DNA of 64,000 bases from Datnioides undecimradiatus. Taxonomy: Eukaryota; Chordata; Actinopteri; Lobotiformes; Datnioididae. The DNA is taken from positions 13,669,516 through 13,733,515 of the forward strand of contig WARS01000011.1 of assembly GCA_008933995.1 (NCBI GenBank), given 5' to 3'. The notes below the pieces were generated by a model, which did no database searches, was not told where the DNA came from, and saw only the letters and a list, made by a program, of their open reading frames with translations. Both the position numbers and the translations under genes were made by a program. Below are positions 50,401 to 62,400 of this stretch, piece by piece. The stretch's first letter is position 1. Each line of letters opens with the position of its first letter.

Positions 50401-53400
50401 ACACCAGTTTGGCTCGCAGTAAAGCGAGAAATTATTATTTATTTAACATATAAAATTAAAAGGAGAGTTTCACCCCAGAGACAATTTGGTCTTCCTCCAT
50501 GCCTCATTACAGTATGTGGCTCAAGGGCTTGTGGGTAATTATTGCTACACAGTGCTTTTAATGCTTCCAGGAAACAATATGTTAGCTGTCCCACTTGGAC
50601 ACTCTCTTGGTCATGCAAACAAACTGTGCTGCAGATGTAGCCAAAACACACAGCTGTGAGGAAAGTCAGAGTCTTCAGAGGGTAAAGTTCCTTCGGGATT
50701 AAGGCTAATTATGTGACAACTGAAACAACAATGCATTCAAAAGGCTTATTTGACAAGGATTGGAACTACAGCCCATGAAACAGCTGGGAATCTTTACAGA
50801 AGACATAGGACATAAGAAGACCAAATAGAACAGCAGTCATTTTCTGCTCACACGTATTATCACCATATCGTATATTATAAGCCAACAAGTAATTTGTCAA
50901 GCACCTAAAATTATACCTTAAACCTCAGTGAATAATTGATGTCACGTTCGAAACTGATGCTGTGGTAGATAGCAGGCTTCTAAAATAACAGGTGGTATGG
51001 TATTTCAATTTAAAATGAGAGTCTAAACTTACCTGCTCCAAGTTTAATAGGTGTCTGTGTTTGATAATGAAGTCCGTCTAGAAGAAGATCACTTGCCACA
51101 GGCCGTGGAGATGCATAGCCTTGGACTACTGTGTATGTGTGTGTCTTTGTAGCCTAGCTAAGATGTAGCTTAGGAGAGTTAAAAAGAGAGATTTGAGAGA
51201 ATACACAAGGCAAGTGATAGTGGGAGGCCCTGAGAGATGGAGAAAAGGAGAGTGATGATTCAGATATTAGAGAAAAACAAGTGTCATCAGCCGTGCTTGC
51301 AGCTCTGTGAAGCTGTAGTCATGCACAATGGTGCTTTGAACTTTATGCTAAATTTAGCTAGCACGCTCATAATGACAGTGTGAGTTTTTAGGGGTTACAA
51401 TTTTAATGTCACTGTCTTTGTTTTGCATGTTGGCATGCAAACATTTTTTTTAATTGGCTCCTCGGTTTTAATGGAAATCAATTCAACAGTTGACTCCTTT
51501 CAAAACCACAAATGAGAAACTGTTGGTGGTACTAGAGAAAAACATAAAAGATCACCAAGTCTTCAAGGTACATCATCTGGGAACCATGAACGTCTTCATA
51601 AAATATTGTGCTCACCCATCTCATAGATGTTATATGAGATATTTCGCATGATAAAAGAAATTATGTGGTGGTGGAAAAAATATTATCAGATGGCCATTAG
51701 GGTTCATCTTATGGGCATTATGGAGACTACGTACTTCATTCACAAAAAATTCACAAAAAACCCAAAACAATTATCTCAACCTTACAGTGGGACTTGAGGA
51801 ACACCAAGTCAGATGGATTCTTGGTCTGGTGGAAGACTAACATCCATACAAAATTTCATGGCAATCATCCAATAATTGTTGAGATTTCAGTCTGAATGAA
51901 GTGGTGGGTTGTCTGACATTGCCATTGCTGGAACCAGCACCTAGTATGGTTAACTAGAGAGTTAAGAGACTTTTAGAAAAGAAGTAATTGTAGAAGGAAA
52001 TCCTAGAAAAGAAAAGTAAAGACAGAGGAGCAGAGCGTGACAGTGGGATATAGGTTAGAGAGATGGAGAGAGGACGGGGGGAAGCCAGAGAGAGTTAGAG
52101 CCAGATAGACAGAGAGAGTGAAATGAGGCAGAGGGAATGTAAGAGGCCTGTGTTTATGTGTGTGTGTGTGTCTCCAGGCAGTGGGCCTTATGTGGCCTGC
52201 TTTAACACTCCCCTTCACCATCTGTCACATCCCACATTACAGAGAGAGGATAGGAACGGCACCAGTGCTCTTCTCCCCAACTGCTATTTCAGCACTGCAC
52301 CAGAGCCTCTGTGACTCCCCTCCTCCAGCCCACCCCACATTTATATTTCATATTTACATGCAAAGCATTTATCTTACACTCATGCATAGCGATCTAAGTG
52401 CAACAGTAGAATAGGGTCACTATCGTCCACTCATCCTTGTGTGTCTGTTGCTTTCAGTGTTTTTCTTTTCTTTCTCCCTTGCTCTGAGAACATAGCTTCC
52501 CACTTAATTTGCCTTCCATCAACCCCACAATGCCCCATTTATATTATGTTTAATTCTCTCTCAGCCAGCAGTAATTCAGAGTCCTTGGGATTTGCGTCAA
52601 TGTCAAGCACTTTCACATGGTTGGCTGCTGGAGTGTGTTAGTGGGAGTAGATCCTGTCTCTTAACATCTTAATTGCTGCCTCCTGGTTGGTTGTCCTGGT
52701 GCAAGAAGGGTACTGCTAACTTGCTGCTGTGGTTATAAGCCGGTCTTCATTCTGGTTAGGATTATACAATATTTAATTCCTTTTTGCTGATAAGTATGCA
52801 TCCACTTCACAGTATTTCAAGATTACTGTACATCGATGTCAAGCACTCTTGCACATTTGCCTGCTTTAATGCATTTGATTCTTGCTTTAATTTACTTTAT
52901 TTTAATATTCTACACAAACATATCTTCCTGTTTTTATGTTAGAAAAGAGTAATGAAAATGCAGTTTCAGGTCGCAGCACATTATGAATAAAAGCGTCTTT
53001 TGTTCGGGTTTCTAAAGGTTGCTCACTGTCAGTCAATATGACATTTTCAGAGAGAGTGACTCCTAAGCACCGATGCAGGCCTGGTTAGAAGGATTCAGGA
53101 GAAGCAGGATATTACTGTCTGAAAGAGCCAGCTTCTCCCCATTGAGGTGTCAGCTGTGCTCTCTTAGAACTCAGAGACGCAGGGGAATAACACACATGTG
53201 CACACACACACGCACGTTTGCTCACGCTTCACATTTGTATTCCTGCAGTCACCTACACACACTCTTGATCTGAGAGAATAATCAGCGTTTGAGAACATTT
53301 CGCCTCATTGCTTATTCATAGCCTGGCATTGTGTTTATGTCTTATTCATGCCTTGGTTCGTGATGTCTGTCTGTTTTAATGAGTAATCGGGGCTAATTGT

Positions 53401-56400
53401 ACGTGTGTGTTTATGGTGTAAAAGGCAGATTGAACCAAGAAAGGCATTTTCATCAAGGGGACTCTTCTCCATGGATTTGCCGATGCAACAGCTTCACAGC
53501 GCTGAGGATGACACATGCAGTATGAAAGGGGTTTGGATTATGCTAAGTCAAGTTAGCATTTCCAGCTCCAGGATTTGTATTAGCTTGTAACAATATCCTA
53601 TCCACTGGCAACAGATAAATGTGTCACTGTGGTTTGGCACCTGAGTGAGCACATCTCTGTCATAATTAGTGTGATGTTGTGATTTGGAATAAAGCAGGAG
53701 CTTATTACTCTGCATCATGCCTGAAAGGGAGTTTGCATGAATTCAAGGATTAGATTAGTTGAAGCTGCAATCAGGATTTCTCTGAAACCAGCTAAAATGC
53801 ACAAGGAGTGCTTGTGTCTATGAAAAACTACAATCCAGCCTGAGTCCTCACAGGGGCAATCTCACAGTCTAGTCAGTGTGTTTGTTTCTGTCTTACATCT
53901 GAACCCTGCTGTCTCATTTTTGATGGAACTGCCCCAGAACTGCCAGACAGACGCTGAGCTCCAACACCTTGATATTTCCTGTTTTGTAAGTCTAACCCAG
54001 CTTGTTGTTATTTACCCTGGACCTCGTTTGTTTGTTGTCGGCAGACGAAGCCACAGGTTACGGGCCAGTGTTTGAGGAGCAGCCGGTGGAGACCATCTAC
54101 CCCGAGGAGTCGCCCGAGGCAAAAATCACCATGAGCTGCCGGGCCCGGGCAAATCCACCTGCCACATACAAGTAACATATGTTCCCCGTAAACCCGGTCT
54201 CATTACTACCCACTGTGCATTCTGTGTGTTTCCCATCACTCCACATCTCTCAAGCTGTATTCAGACTGTTGGCATTGGCCTATACATAGCAAGGTCATGA
54301 GGACGTTTGTCATAACCTGCACATTTACAGTGTGTGGGACTATCCAGCAGTACATGATTGGGTGATATATCTTCAAACCATTCCCGCATAATTTTGTTGT
54401 CAAACAACCTGCTCACCTCATTTTGTTCACAGCAGATGTTTGTTTTTTTCTCATGCTAACAAATAATTTAAATGCAGAAATATGACACACCAGAAAAACC
54501 CAATAACAAACAAGATGTTCCTGCAGCAGCAGCATCTCAGACAGCGCTGCCATCGTGTCTCCACCTCATTTTGAGTTTTTTCGCGATCCATTTCAATTTA
54601 GATGTAAATGTATGTAAATGATATCGCTTTGCGTGCCCCAAATCGGTTTCACTGTCAGAGAGCCCAGAATTAGATGTCAGATGGGAAAGAATTAGCTTTG
54701 ACCACAGCTGGTATTTAGTGTTTAAGAGGGTTGATCTATAGTACAGTCCACTATGTCTTTTAAATTGTAAAATTTCTGATAAAAGTTGTTTTTTTTGTTT
54801 TGTTTTGTTTTTTTTAATTTTTTTACATCATACTCCCAAATTGTACCAGACCTTCACCCCATGTTACCCTCACCCACTGGAGAAAATGAGAGAGAATTTT
54901 TTAAAAAAGACGACAGAATGGCTATTATTGTGTTGAACATTTTTTTAAAAAGTATATTCACTGCATGTTTATACATAAAAACTGATCCATTGTTATTATG
55001 ATTCCCATTCCGCCCTCTTCCAGTCCTGTGATAAATAGTGCATTTGACCCCCATCTCATGGGAATCCTAATAGCTTCCTGGAAAAAATGTCATCCTCTTC
55101 CTGACTTTGCCTGCTATTACGATGCACTAATGTATTCACCCTAACTGTTTTCCTTGTTACAGGTGGAAGATGGACAATGTGGAAATTGACCTGAATGCGA
55201 GGGGCAGCCACTATAGTTTAGTGGGAGGCAACCTGGTCATCAGCAACCCCATTAAACCACAACATGTCGGAAACTACTCCTGTCTGGCTACTAACACATA
55301 CGGCACGGTCATCAGCCGAGAGGCCTCAGTCCAGTTTGGATGTGAGTGGTCCAGATTTGAACCCCCGTGTAGGCTTCGATAATGCACAGTACCATGCAGA
55401 ATTAACAGAGAACTACTCTGGAGCTGTACTTTCATGCATATTAAGCCCACTGAAATTGCAAGGGCAGCTGGGACAAATCATAAGTGGTGTGGAAAGTGCA
55501 ATTTGTGAATGGTCTAACTTCATGACGCCACCATGGCTAATGCACTTTCTTTATTAAAAACTACAGCTCAATTCAAAAGCGGCTGTCCAACTTTAAGCAA
55601 TGCTTAAACCTTTAGTGTAGGTTTTATGGAAATTAGCTATAGGAAGTGTACAAATAGGAATGTTTGACAGGAGATTCTAAGTGGCTCTTACAATTGATTT
55701 TTGTCTCTTCCCCTCTTAGACCTCGATCTTTTCTCATCGGAGGAGAGGCAGTCGGTGTATGTTAAAGAAGGACAGGGGGCTGTGCTGCTTTGTGCTCCCC
55801 CACCACATTATCCAGGTACAGCATGTGATGGCTGAGTGTGCTTCTGCTGGAGTGTTCCTGCAAGATTACGTTTAACCTCCCCCCATCATGTAGCATTAAC
55901 GTCTGATTGATAAGTGGGCGGATGGAGCAGTGGCACAATGGTTAGCACTGTTCTCTGTTTTTGTGTCCGTTCTTTGTGGATTTTTTGATGCTCACTTCTT
56001 TGGTGTGCGGGTGTCCTCCTTGGTGCTGCAGCCCATCAGGTGGACTAAACATTTCCCCTATATTTAAATGAAAATATAGATTTTTTTACCCTCATATCCA
56101 CATTGTGGATTTAATGAAATTGATGAACAGAAAATGTGAAATGAACAAAAGATATTTTGTCCTCTGTTAGCTTGGGATTGAATTTCCCTTCTTAATGTCC
56201 TCAAAGGTATAAAACTAATGTTGCTGTCTAATTATCAGCTTTAAAGCTTTTTTCCCCAGTAAGCTGTCATCCACATACTGGGTTTGACTCTACTCCCTTG
56301 TGGATATAAAAGAGAAAGCACACAAAATGTTTTCATCAGTCTCATATTTAGTCTCATATTTAGTCCAGGCTCATTACAAGGGTTGTTGTTTGTTTTTCCT

Positions 56401-59400
56401 TTCTCTTGTTGGTCTGTACGCGGCCGCATTTAATTTTTTCCCCTGCTTTTTCTGCTTTTTGTATATTTTTCATATTCATGCAAATCAGCCAAACCCAACA
56501 GTCTGAAAGCATTGTTAACTCTCTCTCTGCAGCATCAGTATTACTTCAACAAGGCAACATGCTTATTATGCCTCTCAGCTAAAAGAATTATAAGATTTCA
56601 TCTGAAAGGTCAATAGATGCTTGAATAATAAATCCCCCTCAGCCCCCAACAATTGTGCTATTTTTATTTTGCATGTATTCAGATTATTCAAAGGGAGCCA
56701 GCTTCACACCCAATCCCCACGGCTCATTCCAGAGCTCTTGCTGTGTTGCATGCACATGCTCTTGATTGACAGATGCCGTTTTGTCTCATCTCTTTCTGTG
56801 CAGCTGAGCTGTCGTTTCGCTGGATCCTCAACGAATTCCCCACGTTCATCCCGCTGGACAAGAGGCGTTTTGTCTCCCAGATAACGGGTAACCTCTACAT
56901 CTCCAAGGTGGACTCCTCAGACAGTGGCAACTACTCATGCATTGCTTCCAGCCAGTCCATTTCCAAGAGTGTCTTCTCCAACTATATTCCCCTCGTACCT
57001 CTGGCAGAACGTTAGTACCTCCCTTCCTACTTCCTACTGTTTTTCTGACCTTTTTCCCCATAAATGATGATTAATTGCTGATGTCTTCTGTTTTACAGCC
57101 AGTAATGTTAAATGACCCACATAAAATCTCAAGTAAAATCTAGGTTGGTTTAATTATCCTGTACTGTATTGATCACAGTATGATATTTGAGTCACCATAA
57201 TATTTGCAATTTAGATTCTCAATTCTTATTCTTCTTCTTATTGTCTTTTAATGCATAATGGTATAAGCTTAATTTAACAGTTTGCAGCAAAGAGAACAGA
57301 TAGGTGTGTCTAAGTGCCACAGATCTTAATGAAATTTCACTTTCTTACTGCGTACAGAGCAAGAGCTGATCCGTTTCTAAAAGAGAAGAGTTTCAGAAGT
57401 AAGCTTGAAAGCTAGAAGTGACTCTGCCCGGCTGCAGAAAAATACTGCACTGATATTTTTTTTTTTTTCTTTTGTGGCTTTTGTGAAGCACCATGTTTAA
57501 TCACAGCAGTGCTTGTTTTAAATGTGATAAGGTCGTGCCATGGTTGGCTCTTTAAATAAGAATTTGCAGGGAACAAATTAGCTCAGAATTCGACTGACAC
57601 ACAAGAAGTGGCTTTAAGACAGAACCTCTGTGTTATAAAGAATGGACTGGAACATGAACGGCCCCAGAGAGGGAGCTAATTGCACAAACAGAAAACTAGA
57701 TGACTATTTCAATTTTGCCCATGGAGGGGAGTGTCTTCACAGAATCCAACGAGTATTTGATCCTGACATTCATGGTTATATAACTTTGGCCAGCTTCATC
57801 TGTGGCAGATGTGTTCTGAATAGTACTGCAGTTACTGGGAACACAAACAACCATGTTGTGTCCCATTAAAGAGAACAGCATTAGGACACACTAGTTGTTT
57901 GGGCTCTCTCATGCATATATGTATTATGAAATGCCTACTGGGTACAAAGTGTCCTGTATTTAACTAGTTTTTTTGTTTGTTTGTGTGTGCGTGTCGGGGT
58001 GCATACCTTTGCATTGCCCTTTATATGTGTAAATGGGACACAATGATTGTATAAGTCATGACTGCTAATCATCTTCATTATTACCAGTGAGTGCTTTAAA
58101 ATGTATCACAGCAAGGATCTAGTTTTTGCTGTATCCTGGTTTTGTTCTTGTGTGAAAACACCATATCATGGATTTTGAAACTAGGGTAAGCCCTTTAGGT
58201 TTTGATTAACTTGCTGCTACCCTGAACACTCTACCTGTATACTTTAAAGGGTTAAGATTAAAGGCTTCAGATAAAGGCTTCAGATTAGTCAATGCAATTG
58301 TGTGACAGGTTATGTTAATAGTCAAATAAGTCAAATAAAAATATATTACTGACCAGGTGTTGACACCAGAATCATAAATGATACATTTTATTGTTTCTCC
58401 CTCGTCCTGATTGAAATTGAAACCATCAGACTGGTTCATTTTCTGGTGCAGTAAATGAGACTGAACTGGGCTCGTCCACACCTGCTGAGCTAACTCAATT
58501 GGCACAAAAATGACAGAGTGGCTGTAATGATGAGAAATCATAGACGCACCTGGATCCATAGTACCTACATTAGATTACGAACCCTATCAAACCAGACAGT
58601 AAATCAAGTTTATGGGTTTCTTTTAGAAATAATAGACTCCCTTGAATAAGATGGCAATAAACAAAAACCAGTAGAAATGTGGCAGTATAATTACAAACAA
58701 CTGACAGCCCGCACTATGAGGAACCTGAATACTGATGGAATAGCTTATAGTAGCATACAGGGAGAAGAATAACCTGCTCTCTCTCTCTTCCATGCAAATG
58801 TCATAACCCAAATGTGGTCAGAACAAGGATGGCGCGCTAAACTGGGATACTAATGTGCATTCGAATGTAGTCTTTGTGTTGCTAACCTAAAAAGTCACAT
58901 AGTGCCTTTTATGTGAGTCTCTCAGTAGGACATCAGAGTAATACAGCATTCACAAAGAAGTCTCGTTTGTTTTCTTTGACCCACTTAGGTAATAACTGAA
59001 GAGGAACAAACACTAAGACGGTTAAAATGAACACTAAATCATTTTAAGACCACTATTTTTTTTCAGGCTTAGCAGCACGAAATAGGTTTTGCACCTGAGT
59101 CATAACTCTGGTTTGATGTTCTTCCTCTCAGGTCCCATCAGGAAATACCCTGCTGACCTCAAAGTGAAGTTCCCAGACACCACTGCTCTAGTAGGGCAGA
59201 ATATCACCTTGGAATGCTTCGCTTTGGGAAAGTAAGTGTGAAAAATCATCGGATCTGTTTGTTTGGGAGCACAGTTTGAAATCTGCTGTGAGACAGTGAG
59301 TCTAATCTTGAGGATTCATGGCCTATGAAAAAGATCTCAAACAAGAAGGGGAAGTTTTTGAGTTTTTTCTACTCAGTCAGTGATATTGTAATGTGAAAAG

Positions 59401-62400
59401 GTTACTCTTTTGTTACTAGTGGGGCATGAAATTAGTTAATTTAAATGATGCAGCCCATCAGTACATACATATTGACTGTTGACACCTCAAATACAAAATT
59501 TAATACATTGTAAAATGATGTTCACTGTAGCTTAAACAGTCTTTGATTCACCGCCTATTCTGTGAGATAAAAGATTTATAAAGCATAATTCAGAATGACG
59601 ATTACTTGAGTGCAGTGATGCATTACAAGCTGAAGCCTGCCAGTGGTTATTACATTACTCTTTCTGCCCTTCCAGCCCCGTCCCTGAGATCCGCTGGAAG
59701 AAGTTAGACGGGCAGCTGCCACACTATCACGAGGTGCGGATGGCGGGGGCTCATCTGCACCTCTACAATGTGCAGTTTGAACACGGCGGCATTTATCAGT
59801 GTGAGGCAATGAACTCAAGAGGAAAGGACTTCCACTCTGCACGTGTGTCTGTAGAAGGTGAGAAGTATGTTGTAGGTCAGGCAAGCCTAAGTATATTATA
59901 TGAAATATGCACTCCATCAATTGCAAGCTTCACAAACTCTCATTTCCCACAAATAAACTGCTCATTTGCAGCTTTTCCTGAGTGGGTGGAGCACATCAGC
60001 AGCGCAGAGAAAGACCTTAGCAGCGACTACACCATGTCCTGTATTGCCAGTGGCAAACCTAAACCACGCATCCGCTGGCTGAAAAATGGAGAACTGGTAA
60101 TATTCAATAATTTAATATATCTTTATTGTCCAATAACGGGGCTACGTATCAGTAGCTGTAAAATGCAAGGAAAGATCTGCGAGGTCTCTCCGAACCGGTT
60201 CAGTGTGCAGCCCAGGGTTGTTACAGTAGCACAGCAGTGACAGGAAGCTGGCACTGTGGGTACAAATCACGTCAGGAAAAAGTACCTGTTGTTATTGAAC
60301 GGGCGCCAGCATGTGCTGTGTAACCTTCCATAGAAACAACTGTCATCCAACCTGAGAAATACCCAGGAGAGAAGCGGGTACAGTAGTGACAGCAGAGTGG
60401 GGGAGGCTGTTTGATATTTGCAGCTGGATACATCATTAATGCATTAATGAAATCCTCTCCCACCATCTCTTTCAGTGGACGTCAGCAATTAACAGTTTGA
60501 TTTGAATCTGCTTTGTAATAGAACTGAAACTTGTTGAAAATGCTGGAACGTAGAATGATATTTCAACTTCACACTCTTGTTATTTTCCACAGTTGGACAG
60601 GGAAGAGATGAGGTTCAGCAGCTTGACGTTTGACGATTCAGGGATGTACCAGTGCATAGCAGAGAATCGTCACGGAGTCATATATGCCAGTGCAGAGCTG
60701 CGTGTGTTTGGTGAGTCATACTTTTGGCTACAGCCGCAGCACAAATGGTTGCATCAGGGGTCTAAAGGTCACGTTTCGAGCTGACTAATTGGAGCCTATT
60801 AGGACGTAAGCAGTGCATTGTCAGATTTAATTAAGAAAAACATTGTTTACAAGGCTAAAAAAAAACATAAATTGAAAATATTTCCAGAACTGAACTCATT
60901 CCGTCATTAAAATTAACATGCACAATATGTTCGATCAATGCGCTGCACATTTTTATGAACATAGGATGAGTCATACATTTATGCAAGCCTGCAGATTGTG
61001 ATGAATAATCCACACTGTCCCTCCCCAGCCTGTGCTCCCACGTTTGAACACAACCCAGTTAAGAAAGTCCTGGCAGCTAAAAACGGCAGGGTAGTGATCG
61101 AATGTCGACCCAAAGCGGCTCCAAAGCCTACCTTCTCCTGGAGCAAAGACACTGAGCTCCTTTCCAACTCTACCAGGTGAGTGGTCTCTGAATGACATGA
61201 CATGACAATGACAATTACTAATGGATTTGTTCAGAGGCTGTTTTATCATGGCACAGTTTTCATTTGTAGTATTTAATTAAATTATCCACAACCGTCTTCT
61301 GAGACAGTGAAACACATTTGGGTCATTTAAACACAAGGATCTGGATGTAGAGTTGATCTCCTTAAGAGTAGCAAGACACAGATTTGGGGGATCTTAATAA
61401 GCTCTAGATCTCTAAATCTACTGTACTGTATATGCCAGAAGAGTGGTTGTTGTTGTTGTTGTTGTCAGTGATTGACCAGTTGACATTAAGCTCATTCTCA
61501 AGCTCATCAACCTGGACAGACAAGCAGGATTTGTAAACCTTGTGCTTCTCACTGACAAAACAATCCCTAATCTGTGAGCTCTAAGACCCCCAACTCTCAC
61601 CCAACACACACCCCCGTGTACGACAGTGGGACTCACGCAGAGGAGGAGCAGCGGCCAAATTACTATGCAGCATATGCCTCTCTAATACTCTCTATGGTGG
61701 CTGTCTGCATGAGAAAGGGTGTGGAGTAGTGATGGGGCAGCTGGCACGCTGCTATTTGTCATGCATGAATATGAAATATGCAGAGAAAATGAATCAGACA
61801 TTGTTGCCCTGCCTTTAGCGCAATTTAATGTTGCGTTTTGATGAGTAGCTTCAAGTTTTTCTTTCTTGGGAAACCATATATCCATCAGGGAACTGGCAAA
61901 CATTCAGAGCACCCTCATCATTTTTCATCACCCACATATCCACGGAATAAAACAAGCTGGACTTTTGACCCTCACATTGTGCTGAATATTTTATATCATA
62001 CGGCTCTTTCTTCTTATGTGTGAAGAACTCACTCCGGTTTCTCCTCAGGGTGTTCATCTGGGAGGATGGGAGCCTGGAGATCCTCAATGTGACGCGAGCA
62101 GATGAAGGCAGGTACACCTGCTTTGCGGAGAATGACCGGGGCAAGGCCAACAGCACGGGCTCTCTGCTGGTTACAGGCAAGTTCCAGCTAATGAGCTTAA
62201 TTAATAACCCGCTTTATACCAAATGTTTCCAGGACGGTTGGTGTTGCTGTGACTGATGTCGGCCTTCGCTGGCAATCATCCCTGTCACTCTCAGTCCCGC
62301 TAAACAGACCTGACCTCCAAATGTCTGCTGTTCTTGAATTATGGCCCTCTGAGCAGAGTGACAGTACACAGGCTACTGGTTGATATTCAGTCACTCCCCA

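Larger units (their letters stand above)
47062..54044 (+). other. Contactin intron of 7.0 kb before Ig1
   Basis: It contains a perfect hairpin near 47,161, the teleost repeat at 51,325-51,957 and a short TG run at about 52,157. I see no coding sequence. The short frames lack domains. Confidence 0.75.
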